DNA of 64,000 nucleotides from Corynebacterium sp. zg-331 (GTDB lineage Bacteria; Actinomycetota; Actinomycetes; Mycobacteriales; Mycobacteriaceae): NCBI RefSeq assembly GCF_014267345.1, contig NZ_JACMYD010000001.1, positions 372,001 to 436,000 of the forward strand, read 5' to 3'. Shown piece by piece: positions 27,955 to 39,021 of this stretch (position 1 is its first letter; each line of letters starts with the position of its first letter). The notes under the pieces were generated by a model. It saw only the letters and a program-made list of their open reading frames with translations, ran no database searches and was not told where the DNA came from. The position numbers and the translations under genes were made by a program.

Positions 27955-28284
27955 ATGGGATTGACGCGAACAAGTCCGATCCGCACCTGCGTTGCCACCC
28001 GGCAGCGTCACCCCGATTCTGAGCTTCTGCGCATGGTCGTGTGCCCCCAGGACGGGCGGCGGATCGTTCCCGATCCGCACCGCACAGCCCCTGGGCGTGG
28101 TGCGTGGATCACCCCGGACCTTGCGGCATGGGAGCTTGCTGAGAAGCGTCGCGCGATTCCGCGCGCGCTGAAGGTGCCCGTGGATACGGACACGAGTGAA
28201 GTTCGCGTCTTCCTGGAACGCCTCGCGGCGTCGCCAGGGGTTCGCGGGACGGAACAGAAACAAGGAAAGAAGACCGAACACTGA
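27955..28284 (+). CDS. ylxR: YlxR family RNA-binding protein
   Basis: A small basic protein of the YlxR (DUF448) family, found between nusA and infB in most Gram-positives and thought to bind RNA. It has about 109 residues from ATG 27955. Family features are PIRTCVATRQ near the N-terminus, LLRMVV and GRGAWI. GTG 27928 and TTG 27961 are in-frame alternatives; an AAAGGG stretch just before 27955 fits the TTG best by spacing. TATGAT (27875-27880) and TACACT (27889-27894) upstream are candidate -10 boxes. Confidence 0.85.
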   Translation: MGLTRTSPIRTCVATRQRHPDSELLRMVVCPQDGRRIVPDPHRTAPGRGAWITPDLAAWELAEKRRAIPRALKVPVDTDTSEVRVFLERLAASPGVRGTEQKQGKKTEH

Positions 28285-28398
28285 TGAGCACACGATGAAG
28301 CATCAGCGATGAACGTCAAGAACCAGGACTAGGGACTGGAAGTATCCCGGCGACTTCACGGGTACTTCGCGGTTCTTAGTACAACACTAAGGAGAGAA

Positions 28399-31239
28399 GT
28401 GCCCGGAAAGCTACGTGTACACGAGCTGGCCAAGCAACTCGGTATTACCAGTAAGGAACTGCTCGCCACGCTCAAGGAGCAGGGCGAGTTCGTCAAGACC
28501 GCTTCGTCTACCATCGAGCCCCCGGTGGTGAAGAAGATGCGCGCGCATTATGAGGCGGTCTCCGGCGCCGGAGACAAGGCCGCTGCCGGAGCGCCCCAGG
28601 CGGGAAAGACTGCGGCCAAGCCCGGCCCGAAGCCGGGCCCCGCGGCCAAGAAGCCCACCGCCCCCACCCCCGGGGCCAAGCCCGGCTCCGCAGCGAAGCC
28701 CGGCCCGAAGCCGGGGCCTGCGACGCAGCAGGCGGAGAAGAAGCCTGCCGCTCCTCGCCCGGCGGCCAAGCCCGGCCCGGCCTTCCAGACCGCGCGCGGC
28801 GCGCAGGCTTCCCCGGATGCGGGACGACCCGTGGCCAAGCCCGGCCCGAAACCGGGCCCCGCGGCCAAGAAGCCCACCGCCCCCAAGCCGGGGCCGACGG
28901 GGCAGGAGATGCCCCGGCCCGGTCAGCCTCGCGCCAAGCAGGGCGGGGCGGAACGTCCCACCCCGCGCTCGATGCCCAAGCCCGGCCCGAAACCGGGGGG
29001 CCGCGCCCCGCGCGTGGCCAACAACCCATTCTCCACGGGTGGAAACGATCGACCGGCACCGCGCCCCGGCGGTACCGGGGGCAACCGGAACGGTGCCCCG
29101 CGGCCAGGGCAGCAGGCCAAGCGTTCCGGTGGCTCCCTGCGGCCAGGCGGTTCGGCTAAGGCCCCCACGCCGGCGATGATGCCGGCACATCCGAACCCGA
29201 ACCAGATGCCGGCTACCTCCGCTAACGGTGGTCGTGGCGGTCGTGGCGGTAATAACCGCGGCAACGGCCCGACCGGCGGCGGGTTCCGCGGCGGTCGCGG
29301 TGGGCGTCGTGGCGGCACGGCGGGTGCCTTCGGGCGTCCGGGTGGTGCTCCGCGCAAGGGCCGCAAGTCCAAGCGTCAGAAGCGCAACGAGTTCGAGGCT
29401 ATGAAGGCCCCGAACGTCATCGGTGGTGTCCACCTGCCCGACGGCGGCGGCAAGAAGTTGCGCTTACGCCGGGGCGCCTCGCTCTCGGACTTCGCGGAGA
29501 AGATCGGTACCGACGCCTCCTCGCTCGTGCAGGCTTTGTTTAACCTGGGCGAGATGGTGACCGCTACGGCCTCCGTCTCCGAGGAGACGCTCAAGCTGCT
29601 GGGCGAGGAGATGAACTATACCGTCGAGGTGGTCTCCCCCGAGGACGAGGATCGCGAGCTGCTGGAGTCCTTTGACCTTCAGTTCGGTGAGGATGAGGGC
29701 GGCGAAGAGGATCTCGCCCAGCGTCCTCCGGTGGTCACCGTCATGGGTCACGTGGATCACGGTAAGACCCGCCTGCTGGATACCATCCGCAACGCCAATG
29801 TGGGCGGCCGCGAGGCCGGCGGCATCACGCAGGGCATCGGCGCCTACCAGGTCACCGTGGAGGCCGAGGGCGGTGATCGCACGATCACCTTTATCGATAC
29901 GCCCGGCCACGAGGCCTTTACCGCCATGCGTGCCCGCGGCGCGAAGTCCACGGACATCGCCATCCTGGTGGTGGCCGCCGACGACGGCGTCATGCCGCAG
30001 ACGGTGGAGGCGATCAACCACGCCAAGGCGGCCGACGTGCCGATCGTGGTGGCGGTGAACAAGATCGATAAGCCGGAAGCACAGCCGGATAAGATCCGCG
30101 GCCAGCTCACCGAGTACGGCCTGGTGCCCGAGGAGTACGGCGGAGACACGATGTTCGTGGACATCTCGGCCAAGCAGGGGCAGAACATCGAGTCCCTGTT
30201 GGAAGCTGTGCTGCTCACGGCGGATGCCGCCCTGGATCTGCGCGCGAACCCGGAGATGGACGCGCAGGGCACCTCCATCGAGGCGCACCTGGATCGCGGC
30301 CGTGGCCCGGTGGCCTCGGTGATCGTGCAGCGCGGTACCCTGCGCGTGGGCGATTCCATCGTGGTGGGCGATACCTACGGCCGCGTGCGCCGCATGGTGG
30401 ACGAGCACGGCCAGGATGTCGAAGAGGCTGGCCCCTCGCGTCCTGTGCAGGTGCAGGGCCTTAACGGTGTGCCCGGCGCCGGCGATAACCTGCTCGTGGT
30501 GGAGGACGATCGGGTGGCGCGCCAGATCGCCAACCAGCGCGACGCTCGTCGCCGCAGCGCCGAGGCCGCTCGCAACCGCAAGCGCGTCTCCCTGGAGGAT
30601 CTGGACGAGGTGCTCAAGGAACACTCCACCCTCAACCTCATCCTTAAGGGCGATAACGCCGGTTCGGTGGAGGCCCTGGAGGACGCCCTGCTCAAGATTG
30701 AGGTGGATGATGAGGTTCAGCTCAACATCATCGATCGCGGCGTGGGCGCGGTGACGCAGACGAATGTCACGCTGGCGGCGGCGTCGGACGCAATCATCAT
30801 CGCGTTCAACGTGCGCTCCGAGGGCAAGGCCACGGAGGAGGCCAACGCCGAGGGCGTGGATATCCGTTACTACACGGTCATTTACCAGGCCATCGACGAG
30901 GTGGAGTCCGCGCTCAAGGGCATGCTCAAGCCCATCTACGAGGAGCGCGAGGTGGGTGCCGCGGAGATCCGTCAGATCTTCAAGGCCTCCGCCGTGGGTC
31001 TCATCGCGGGCTGCATGGTCGAGTCGGGCAAGGTACGCCGCAATGCCAAGGCGCGTCTGGTCCGCGACGGCAATGTCATCACCGATAGCGCTACCATTGA
31101 CTCGCTGCGACGCGGCAAGGACGATGCCACCGAGGTCTCGGCGGGCTACGAGTGCGGTATGGTGCTTTCGTACCCGGACATCGCGGTGGGCGATCAGATC
31201 CAGGTTTACGAGATGGTGGAGGTGCCGCGCGAAGCATAA
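28399..31239 (+). CDS. infB: translation initiation factor IF-2
   Basis: GTPase that brings initiator tRNA to the 30S subunit. The 946-residue protein starts at GTG 28399 after AAGGAGAG. It has an N-terminal IF2N domain ([19 protein letters not shown]), a long Pro/Ala/Gly/Lys linker (about residues 60-325), a second IF2N domain, and the G domain with G1 GHVDHGKT (from G450), DTPGHE and NKID. Domains II to IV follow. The linker holds repeated [14 protein letters not shown] units, making it long for the family. A strong terminator follows. Confidence 0.97.
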   Translation: MPGKLRVHELAKQLGITSKELLATLKEQGEFVKTASSTIEPPVVKKMRAHYEAVSGAGDKAAAGAPQAGKTAAKPGPKPGPAAKKPTAPTPGAKPGSAAKPGPKPGPATQQAEKKPAAPRPAAKPGPAFQTARGAQASPDAGRPVAKPGPKPGPAAKKPTAPKPGPTGQEMPRPGQPRAKQGGAERPTPRSMPKPGPKPGGRAPRVANNPFSTGGNDRPAPRPGGTGGNRNGAPRPGQQAKRSGGSLRPGGSAKAPTPAMMPAHPNPNQMPATSANGGRGGRGGNNRGNGPTGGGFRGGRGGRRGGTAGAFGRPGGAPRKGRKSKRQKRNEFEAMKAPNVIGGVHLPDGGGKKLRLRRGASLSDFAEKIGTDASSLVQALFNLGEMVTATASVSEETLKLLGEEMNYTVEVVSPEDEDRELLESFDLQFGEDEGGEEDLAQRPPVVTVMGHVDHGKTRLLDTIRNANVGGREAGGITQGIGAYQVTVEAEGGDRTITFIDTPGHEAFTAMRARGAKSTDIAILVVAADDGVMPQTVEAINHAKAADVPIVVAVNKIDKPEAQPDKIRGQLTEYGLVPEEYGGDTMFVDISAKQGQNIESLLEAVLLTADAALDLRANPEMDAQGTSIEAHLDRGRGPVASVIVQRGTLRVGDSIVVGDTYGRVRRMVDEHGQDVEEAGPSRPVQVQGLNGVPGAGDNLLVVEDDRVARQIANQRDARRRSAEAARNRKRVSLEDLDEVLKEHSTLNLILKGDNAGSVEALEDALLKIEVDDEVQLNIIDRGVGAVTQTNVTLAAASDAIIIAFNVRSEGKATEEANAEGVDIRYYTVIYQAIDEVESALKGMLKPIYEEREVGAAEIRQIFKASAVGLIAGCMVESGKVRRNAKARLVRDGNVITDSATIDSLRRGKDDATEVSAGYECGMVLSYPDIAVGDQIQVYEMVEVPREA
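28615..28998 (+). repeat. imperfect coding repeats in the IF-2 linker
   Basis: A block encoding [17 protein letters not shown] occurs at about 28615-28664 and again at about 28834-28885 with nearly identical DNA. Shorter KPGPKPG copies lie at about 28702 and 28979. Such repeats are prone to length change by slippage or recombination. Confidence 0.7.
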
Positions 31240-31261
31240 ACGCGCACCCGTGCGTTTCGTT

Positions 31262-31305
31262 GCAGCGGGCCTACCGAGATGATTGCATCACGGTAGGCCC
31301 GCTGC
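31262..31305 (+). terminator. rho-independent terminator after infB
   Basis: A 15-bp perfect stem (GCAGCGGGCCTACCG at 31262-31276 with CGGTAGGCCCGCTGC at 31291-31305) is followed by CTTCTTAT. Confidence 0.85.
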
Positions 31306-31376
31306 CTTCTTATCTGGGTGGCGAGGTAAAATGCCGTGGCATTGACCTTGTGAACACGGAGCGAAAGGGGAACATG

Positions 31377-31823
31377 ATGGCTGATCAGGCGCGTGCCGGG
31401 CGGATGGCCAAGCGCATCCAGACCATCGTTGCCACCGCGTTGGAGCGCCAGATCAAGGCTCCCCGGGTGGAACTCATCACGATCACCGACGCCCGCGTGA
31501 CCGGCGATCTCCACGACGCTACCGTGTACTACACGGTGCGCGGGGAGAACATCGGCCAGGCCCCGGACGAGGAGGCTGCGGCGGAGACTCTAGGGCGGGT
31601 TCGCGGGCAGTTGCGCAAGATCGTGGGTGAGGAGCTGGGGGTGCGCTTTACCCCCACCTTGAGCTTCGCGCTCGATACGGTGCCGGAGACCTCCGCCCAC
31701 ATGGAGGAGGTGCTGGCCCGGGCCAAGGCCCGGGACGAGGAGCTGGCCCGGCTCAAGGAAAAGGCCACCCCGGCGGGGGAGGCTAACCCCTACAAGAACG
31801 CCGATGCCGCAGAAGGGCACTAA
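31377..31823 (+). CDS. rbfA: ribosome-binding factor A
   Basis: A KH-fold factor that helps mature the 16S rRNA 5' end and the 30S subunit. It has 148 residues. The N-terminal [18 protein letters not shown], the central [19 protein letters not shown] and [17 protein letters not shown] are family hallmarks. Two consecutive ATG codons (31374, 31377) follow AAAGGGG; the second has better spacing. It is separated from infB by a terminator, and the DHH gene follows 6 nt after its stop. Confidence 0.95.
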   Translation: MADQARAGRMAKRIQTIVATALERQIKAPRVELITITDARVTGDLHDATVYYTVRGENIGQAPDEEAAAETLGRVRGQLRKIVGEELGVRFTPTLSFALDTVPETSAHMEEVLARAKARDEELARLKEKATPAGEANPYKNADAAEGH

Positions 31824-31829
31824 CCGCCA

Positions 31830-32795
31830 GTGGCAGAGCTAGAGCAGGTAGCCGCGTGGCTGAAAGCCGCCGGTAGTGTGGTGGTGATTGGTCACTTACG
31901 CCCGGACGCGGACGCGATCGGCTCGGTGACCGCCCTGGTGGCGGCGCTGCGCCAGCGGGGGCAACGAGCCCAGGGGATCGTTGGCCAGGACCCGCGCTTT
32001 GCGGAAAATCTCTATACCATTCCCGGGGCACGGGAGCTGTTGCGTGGGGCGCGCCTGCCCGAGGCGGACGTCTATGTGGCGGTGGACTGCGGTTCCCTGG
32101 ATCGTACGGGCTTACTCGCCGAACAGCTCCGCGAGCGCTGCGACCGGCTCGTCGTGATCGACCATCACGCCTCGAACCCCGGTTTCGGGGCGCTCGATTG
32201 CGTCGTGCCGGGGGCGGAATCGACCACCACGATCCTTTACGATCTCTTTCACCTCATGGGCGTCGAGATCGATACCTCGATCGCGCATAGCCTCTACGCC
32301 GGGTTAGTCACGGATACCGGGAGCTTCCGCTGGGGCAGCCCGCGCATGCACACCATCGCCGCGGATCTGCTGAATCGGGGCGTGGCGGCCCGACGGATTA
32401 GCGCGGATCTGTTGGATCACGCCTCCGCTCATGACCTGAAGATGGTGGGCACCGTGCTCGCGGGCATCGACGTGCTCCACATCGATGGTCTCCGCCTGGC
32501 GCTCCTGGTGGCCGAGCACCGCGATGTCCTAGGGCATTCGGCCTCGGCGGTGGAGTCGCTGGTGGATTTCGTGCATTCTCTGGACGGCTGCCAGCTGGGG
32601 GTGGTATTCAAGGCCACGTCGCCGCGCACCTGGGCGGTGTCTCTGCGCAGCGATACCCTGGACGTATCCCGGATTGCGACGGCCCTGGGCGGCGGCGGGC
32701 ATCGCCCCGCGGCCGGCTATACGGCGGTGGGGTCGCGCGACGAGGCCATCGATGATCTTATCGCGGTGCTGCGAGAATATAGCGAGAAAGCATGA
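31830..32795 (+). CDS. DHH/DHHA1 phosphoesterase, NrnA-like
   Basis: A 321-residue manganese-dependent phosphoesterase of the NrnA type, which degrades short oligoribonucleotides and dephosphorylates pAp or hydrolyses linear dinucleotides. The DHH domain shows GHLRPDADAIGS, YVAVDCGSLDR, and the DHH motif (D111-H113). The C-terminal DHHA1 domain ends with GGGGHRPAAGYT. The GTG start at 31830 lies immediately after rbfA. Its stop overlaps the MATE gene start (ATGA). Exact substrate preference cannot be read from sequence. Confidence 0.92.
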   Translation: MAELEQVAAWLKAAGSVVVIGHLRPDADAIGSVTALVAALRQRGQRAQGIVGQDPRFAENLYTIPGARELLRGARLPEADVYVAVDCGSLDRTGLLAEQLRERCDRLVVIDHHASNPGFGALDCVVPGAESTTTILYDLFHLMGVEIDTSIAHSLYAGLVTDTGSFRWGSPRMHTIAADLLNRGVAARRISADLLDHASAHDLKMVGTVLAGIDVLHIDGLRLALLVAEHRDVLGHSASAVESLVDFVHSLDGCQLGVVFKATSPRTWAVSLRSDTLDVSRIATALGGGGHRPAAGYTAVGSRDEAIDDLIAVLREYSEKA

Positions 32796-34093
32796 GCGCG
32801 CCCGCACCCGGCCGGGAGGTGACGGCGAAGGACGTCTTTGCGCTCGCCGTGCCGGCCCTAGGGGTCCTGGCGGCGACCCCGCTGTATTTGTTGCTCGATA
32901 CCGCCGTGGTCGGGCGCCTGGGTGGCCTGGAGCAGGCGGCCTTGGCGGTAGGCACGACCATTCAATCCCAGGTGACCACCCAGCTGACCTTTTTGTCCTA
33001 CGGCACTACCGCGCGTGCTTCCCGTCTTTTTGGCCAGGGCAGACGGGCCGAGGCGGTGGCCGAAGGGGTGCAGGCAACCTGGGTGGCCCTGGCAGTGGGG
33101 GTGGCGTTGACCCTGGGCGTGATCGTTGGGGCGCCCGTCCTGGCGGGGTGGCTCGGCGGTAGCGAGGAGGTGGCACGCCAAGCCACCGCCTGGATGCGAC
33201 TGGCCGCAGTGGGCATCCCGCTCACCCTGATTGTCATGGCCGGTCACGGCTGGCTCCGCGGTGTGCAGGATACCCGCCGCCCCCTGTACTTCACGCTGGC
33301 GGGGGTGATACCCGGCGCGCTCTTGGTGCCCGTTCTGGTGGGGCGCCTGGGGCTGGTGGGCTCGGCGGTAGCCAACCTGTTGGGGGTCAGCGTGTCCGCG
33401 TTGCTGTTCCTGGGGGCCTTGGTGCGTGAACACCGCGGGCCGTGGCGGCCGCAGTGGGCGATGATTCGGAGTCAGTTGGTGCTGGGGCGTGACCTCATTG
33501 TGCGTTCGGCCTCCTTCCAGGTGGCCTTTCTCTCCGCGGCCGGGGTGGCGGGGCGGTTCGGCGTGGCGGCCCTGGCTGCGCACCAGATCCTGCTGCAGCT
33601 GTGGAACTTCCTCACCTTGGTGCTTGATTCCCTGGCGATTGCGGCTCAGACGCTGACCGGGGCGGCCCTGGGCCAGGGCACGGTGCGGCGGGCGCGCGCC
33701 GTGGGGTTGACCATCACGCGCTATTCCTTTCTTTTCTCCTGCGGGCTTGCGGCCTGCTTTACCGTGGGGGCGGGGGTGATACCGGGAATCTTTAGCTCGG
33801 AGGAAGCGGTGCTTGGGGAGATTCGCGGGCCGTGGTGGCTGATGATCGCCATGATCGTGATGGGTGGCGTCCTCTTTGCCCTCGACGGAGTGTTGCTGGG
33901 GGCCGCTGATGCCGCGTTCCTGCGCAACGCCACGGTGGCGGCGGTGCTCTGCGGTTTCCTACCCGGGGTGTGGCTGGCCTATGCCTTCCACAGCGGGCTG
34001 GTGGGGGTGTGGTGCGGCCTGGTGGCCTTCATCGGGCTGCGCCTGGTGGCGGTGGTTTGGCGCTTCCGCTCGATGAGGTGGGCGGTGACGTGA
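32792..34093 (+). CDS. MATE family efflux transporter, DinF-like
   Basis: A 433-residue membrane protein with about twelve helices arranged as two similar halves, as in the multidrug and toxin extrusion family. The first half contains PLYLLLDTAVVGRLGG, the typical MATE N-terminal signature. The DinF subgroup often lies in this nusA-infB-rbfA-DHH neighbourhood in actinomycetes. Driving ion and substrates are unknown. It overlaps both neighbours by 4 nt, so it belongs to a tightly coupled operon. Confidence 0.9.
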   Translation: MSAPAPGREVTAKDVFALAVPALGVLAATPLYLLLDTAVVGRLGGLEQAALAVGTTIQSQVTTQLTFLSYGTTARASRLFGQGRRAEAVAEGVQATWVALAVGVALTLGVIVGAPVLAGWLGGSEEVARQATAWMRLAAVGIPLTLIVMAGHGWLRGVQDTRRPLYFTLAGVIPGALLVPVLVGRLGLVGSAVANLLGVSVSALLFLGALVREHRGPWRPQWAMIRSQLVLGRDLIVRSASFQVAFLSAAGVAGRFGVAALAAHQILLQLWNFLTLVLDSLAIAAQTLTGAALGQGTVRRARAVGLTITRYSFLFSCGLAACFTVGAGVIPGIFSSEEAVLGEIRGPWWLMIAMIVMGGVLFALDGVLLGAADAAFLRNATVAAVLCGFLPGVWLAYAFHSGLVGVWCGLVAFIGLRLVAVVWRFRSMRWAVT

Positions 34094-34884
34094 CCGGACC
34101 GACGCTGTGGGCGGTCTCCGATCTTCATGCCGCCGTGCCGGCTAATCAGGATCGCGTAGCGGCTCTGCGGGCGCACCACCCCGATGATTGGCTCATCGTG
34201 GCCGGGGATGTGGCGGAGAACATGGACCTGGTGATAGACACCCTAGGCCTGCTGCGCGCGCGATTTGCCGAGGTGATCTGGGCCCCGGGTAATCACGAGC
34301 TGCTCAGTCGCGCCGGTGATGAGCACCGGGGGCGCGGGCGGTATGCGGAGCTGGTGCGCCGGTGCCGGGAGATCGGCGTGCATACCCCGGAGGATGAGTA
34401 TCCGGTGTTTCAGGGCAGCGCGGTGGCTCCACTATGTACCCTTTACGATTACAGCCTTGCCCCCGCCGGGGTGACTCGGGACGGAGTGCTGCGCGCAGGG
34501 CGGGCGCTCATCGATGCGGTCGCCCTGGAGCCCTTCGTGGATGTTCCGAGGTGGTGTCGGGAGCGCCTGGCTTACAGCGCGAGCAGGCTCGCCGTGCTCC
34601 GGGGCAAACCCACGGTGCTGGTTAATCACTGGCCCCTGGTTCGTGAGCCGGTGATGCGCCTGGGGATACCAGAGCTATCCCTGTGGTGCGGTACCGAGCA
34701 CACGAGGCATTGGCCGCAGCGGTATTGCGCCCGCGCCGTGGTGTATGGGCACCTGCACCTGCCGGGGGTGACCCGGGTGCGTGGCGTCGCACACATCGAG
34801 GCCTCCCTGGGCTATCCCAGGGAGCGGCATTCTCGCTCTCGGCGCCCGTGGCCCTACCCGGTGCTGGGAGGGCAGGCGCGGTGA
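34090..34884 (+). CDS. pptH: metallophosphoesterase, PptH type
   Basis: A calcineurin-like phosphoesterase of 264 residues. The metal-binding motifs are all visible: SDLH (residues 10-13), GDVAEN, GNHE, VNHWPL and YGHLH. The GTG start at 34090 overlaps the MATE stop. It lies immediately before the phosphopantetheinyl transferase, as in M. tuberculosis Rv2795c-Rv2794c, where the hydrolase PptH removes phosphopantetheine from acyl carrier proteins. The name rests on this family resemblance and synteny. Confidence 0.85.
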   Translation: MTGPTLWAVSDLHAAVPANQDRVAALRAHHPDDWLIVAGDVAENMDLVIDTLGLLRARFAEVIWAPGNHELLSRAGDEHRGRGRYAELVRRCREIGVHTPEDEYPVFQGSAVAPLCTLYDYSLAPAGVTRDGVLRAGRALIDAVALEPFVDVPRWCRERLAYSASRLAVLRGKPTVLVNHWPLVREPVMRLGIPELSLWCGTEHTRHWPQRYCARAVVYGHLHLPGVTRVRGVAHIEASLGYPRERHSRSRRPWPYPVLGGQAR

Positions 34885-35534
34885 TGGACACGCTCTTTGG
34901 ATCCTCGGTGCGGTGGCGCCTATTGCGGGTGGGGGAGGTCGCCCTACACCGATATGCGGCCCTGCCCGCCGCGGAGCGGGAGTTGGTGGCGGGCGCGGTG
35001 GACAAGCGTAAGGCGGAGTTCGGGGATGCGCGGTGGTGCGCCCATCAGGCTCTAGCGGGCTATGGGGTGCCTGTGAGCACGCCGATTCTGCGGGGGCCTA
35101 AGGGGATGCCGCTGTGGCCGCGGGGCTTTACCGGCTCGCTCGCCCATACCGAGGGGCTGCGCGTCGCGGCGGTGGCCCCCCGCGCGGAGGTGCGTGCGTT
35201 GGGGCTGGACGTGGAACCGGCGGCCGCGCTGCCCGAGGGCGTGCTGGAATCCATCGCGCTGGGCTCGGAGCGGCACGTGGTGCGGCGGTGGCGTAGGGAG
35301 GGCAGGACCTGGGCGGATCGCTTGCTGTTTTGCGCCAAGGAGGCCACTTACAAGGCCTGGTTTCCCCTGACACAGCGCTGGTTGGACTTCGACCAGGCCG
35401 AAATCGATTTGCACCCCGGGGGCACCTTTACCTCGCGCCTGCTTCATGATGCCGCCCCCCTGCGGGCGTTCCAGGGGCGGTGGGTGGTGCGCGAGGGCTA
35501 TTGCTGCGCGGCGATCACGGTGCCGCGCCCGTGA
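34884..35534 (+). CDS. pptT: 4'-phosphopantetheinyl transferase PptT
   Basis: Transfers phosphopantetheine from coenzyme A to carrier domains of fatty-acid, polyketide and peptide synthases, needed for mycolic acid synthesis in this group. The 216-residue Sfp-type protein shows KGMPLWPRGFTGSLAHTEG, magnesium ligands D109 and E111 in GLDVEP, and FCAKEATYKAW with E153 and K157. ATG 34884 overlaps the pptH stop; GTG 34881 is also possible. It ends 5 nt before the convergent truB. Confidence 0.93.
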   Translation: MDTLFGSSVRWRLLRVGEVALHRYAALPAAERELVAGAVDKRKAEFGDARWCAHQALAGYGVPVSTPILRGPKGMPLWPRGFTGSLAHTEGLRVAAVAPRAEVRALGLDVEPAAALPEGVLESIALGSERHVVRRWRREGRTWADRLLFCAKEATYKAWFPLTQRWLDFDQAEIDLHPGGTFTSRLLHDAAPLRAFQGRWVVREGYCCAAITVPRP

Positions 35535-35539
35535 TCGCC

Positions 35540-36430
35540 CTAGAGGGTGGAGGGCCGGGCCACGAAGACGGTGGCCAGGCGCGATCCCTTCTCCCGGATG
35601 AGCGCTATGCTGCGCCCCTCCGGGTCCACCGCGGCGTGCACTCCGCTGAGTCCCCGGGGCTCTAGCCATTGCCCCTTTGCGAGGGCCTCGGCCTCGGCGT
35701 GGGTCACCGCCACGGTGGGGTAGCAGCGGGGCAGGGCCTGATCCAGAGTGAGGCTCAGCCGGGGGTTTTCGGCCAATTCGTCGAGGGGCGCTGCGTCCGC
35801 CAGGCTTAAGGGGCCCACCTCGGTGCGGCGCAGCGCGGTGAGGTGCCCGCCTACTCCCAGGGTCGCACCCAGATCGCGGGCTAGGGCGCGGATGTAGGTG
35901 CCGGAGGAGCACCGTACCTCCACATCGAGGTCGGTATCCCGGCGATCGAGCAGGGTAAAGCGCGAGACGGTCACGGGGCGGGGGGCGATTTCGACCTTCT
36001 CGCCGGCGCGGGCACGGGCGTAGGCGCGCTGGCCATCGATCTTGATGGCGGAGAAGGAGGAGGGGCGCTGCATGATGTCCCCGGTGAGGGCGGCGATCGC
36101 GTGCTCGATGCGCGGGGTGTCGAGCGCGCGCAGGGCCTCGGTGTTAGCCTGCGCGGTGATCTCCCCCTCGGCATCGTCGGTGGTGGTAGCCTGCCCCAGG
36201 CGGATGGTAGCGCGATAGGCCTTGGTGGCGGCGGTCAGGTGGGCGAGGAATTTGGTGCCGCGCCCGATGCCGGTCACTAGTACCCCGGTGGCCATGGGGT
36301 CGAGGGTGCCCGCGTGCCCCACCTTTTTGGTCCCCATTGCCTTGCGGAGTCGGACCACAACGTCGTGGGAGGACAATCCCTGGGGCTTGTCCACCACTAC
36401 TATTCCTGAGCGCGCGAGGGGATCCATCAT
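35540..36430 (-). CDS. truB: tRNA pseudouridine-55 synthase
   Basis: Makes pseudouridine 55 in the T-loop of tRNAs. From the double ATG at 36430 it has 296 residues. GIVVVDKPQGLSSHDVV and GHAGTLDPMATG are visible, with catalytic D44. RPSSFSAIKIDGQRAY and SGTYIRALARDLG follow. The C-terminal portion resembles the actinobacterial TruB tail. TACACT (36438-36443 on this strand) lies 7 nt before the start, so it is probably leaderless. The frame is open far upstream over ribF, but those residues are not TruB-like. Confidence 0.96.
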   Translation of the reverse strand: MMDPLARSGIVVVDKPQGLSSHDVVVRLRKAMGTKKVGHAGTLDPMATGVLVTGIGRGTKFLAHLTAATKAYRATIRLGQATTTDDAEGEITAQANTEALRALDTPRIEHAIAALTGDIMQRPSSFSAIKIDGQRAYARARAGEKVEIAPRPVTVSRFTLLDRRDTDLDVEVRCSSGTYIRALARDLGATLGVGGHLTALRRTEVGPLSLADAAPLDELAENPRLSLTLDQALPRCYPTVAVTHAEAEALAKGQWLEPRGLSGVHAAVDPEGRSIALIREKGSRLATVFVARPSTL

Positions 36431-36437
36431 GCCCCGT

Positions 36438-38420
<1,983 letters not shown>

Positions 38421-38472
38421 CCTACCGATCCGCTGTGCGGGGCGAGGTTTCGGCGGTGGGCCGATTCCTGCT

Positions 38473-38528
38473 ATTGTGTAGTCCGGTTTGGCAACTGCGG
38501 TCCACAGTAGTTGCCCCGCTTGTTTTTT
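38473..38528 (+). promoter_or_regulatory. rpsO promoter and structured leader
   Basis: A TATTGT box (38473-38478) would start transcription near 38485. Immediately downstream, GGCAACT (38490-38496) pairs with AGTTGCC (38509-38515), followed by a T-rich run ending TTTTTT at 38528. The arrangement looks like an attenuator or an S15-responsive leader, but it could instead terminate upstream transcripts. Confidence 0.45.
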
Positions 38529-38564
38529 CGTGTGGACTGAAATAACCGCGAGGTGATGACTCCC

Positions 38565-38834
38565 ATGTCCCTGGGCACTGAGAAGAAGAAGGAAATCCTG
38601 GCCGAGTACGGCCTGCACGAGACCGATACCGGTTCCCCCGAGGCGCAGGTGGCGCTGCTGACCGAGCGCATCTCCAACCTCACCGAGCACCTCAAGACCC
38701 ACAGGCACGACCACCACTCCCGTCGCGGTCTGCTGCTGATGGTGGGCCGCCGCCGTGGCCTGCTTAACTATCTCTCGGAGACCAACATCGATCGCTACCG
38801 CGACCTGATCTCCAGGCTGGGGCTGCGCCGATAA
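38565..38834 (+). CDS. rpsO: 30S ribosomal protein S15
   Basis: A primary 16S rRNA-binding protein of the small subunit platform. The 89-residue length and sequence ([41 protein letters not shown]) are typical. ATG 38565 is preceded by GAGGTGAT at 8-nt spacing; the upstream in-frame GTG/ATG at 38553-38556 overlap that site. pnp follows after a strong terminator, a conserved pairing. Confidence 0.97.
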   Translation: MSLGTEKKKEILAEYGLHETDTGSPEAQVALLTERISNLTEHLKTHRHDHHSRRGLLLMVGRRRGLLNYLSETNIDRYRDLISRLGLRR

Positions 38835-38854
38835 GCACGCTCGGTTTTGCCTCA

Positions 38855-38895
38855 CCCCGCTACGCCGTCGATCCGGCGAGCGGGGTTTGTTGTGT
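38855..38895 (+). terminator. rho-independent terminator after rpsO
   Basis: CCCCGCT-A-CGCCG pairs with CGGCG-AGCGGGG (38855-38885; one bulged A), followed by TTTGTTGTGT. Confidence 0.85.
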
Positions 38896-39021
38896 TCGGC
38901 CCTCGCGGGGTGCGTGCGCGTGACCGAGCGTGTTAGGGTAGCCTTGTTCATAGCACGAATGTGGAAATGAAGGCGACATCGACGATCGCCATGACGCTAT
39001 GCAGCATAGAGGAGGGCCCTT

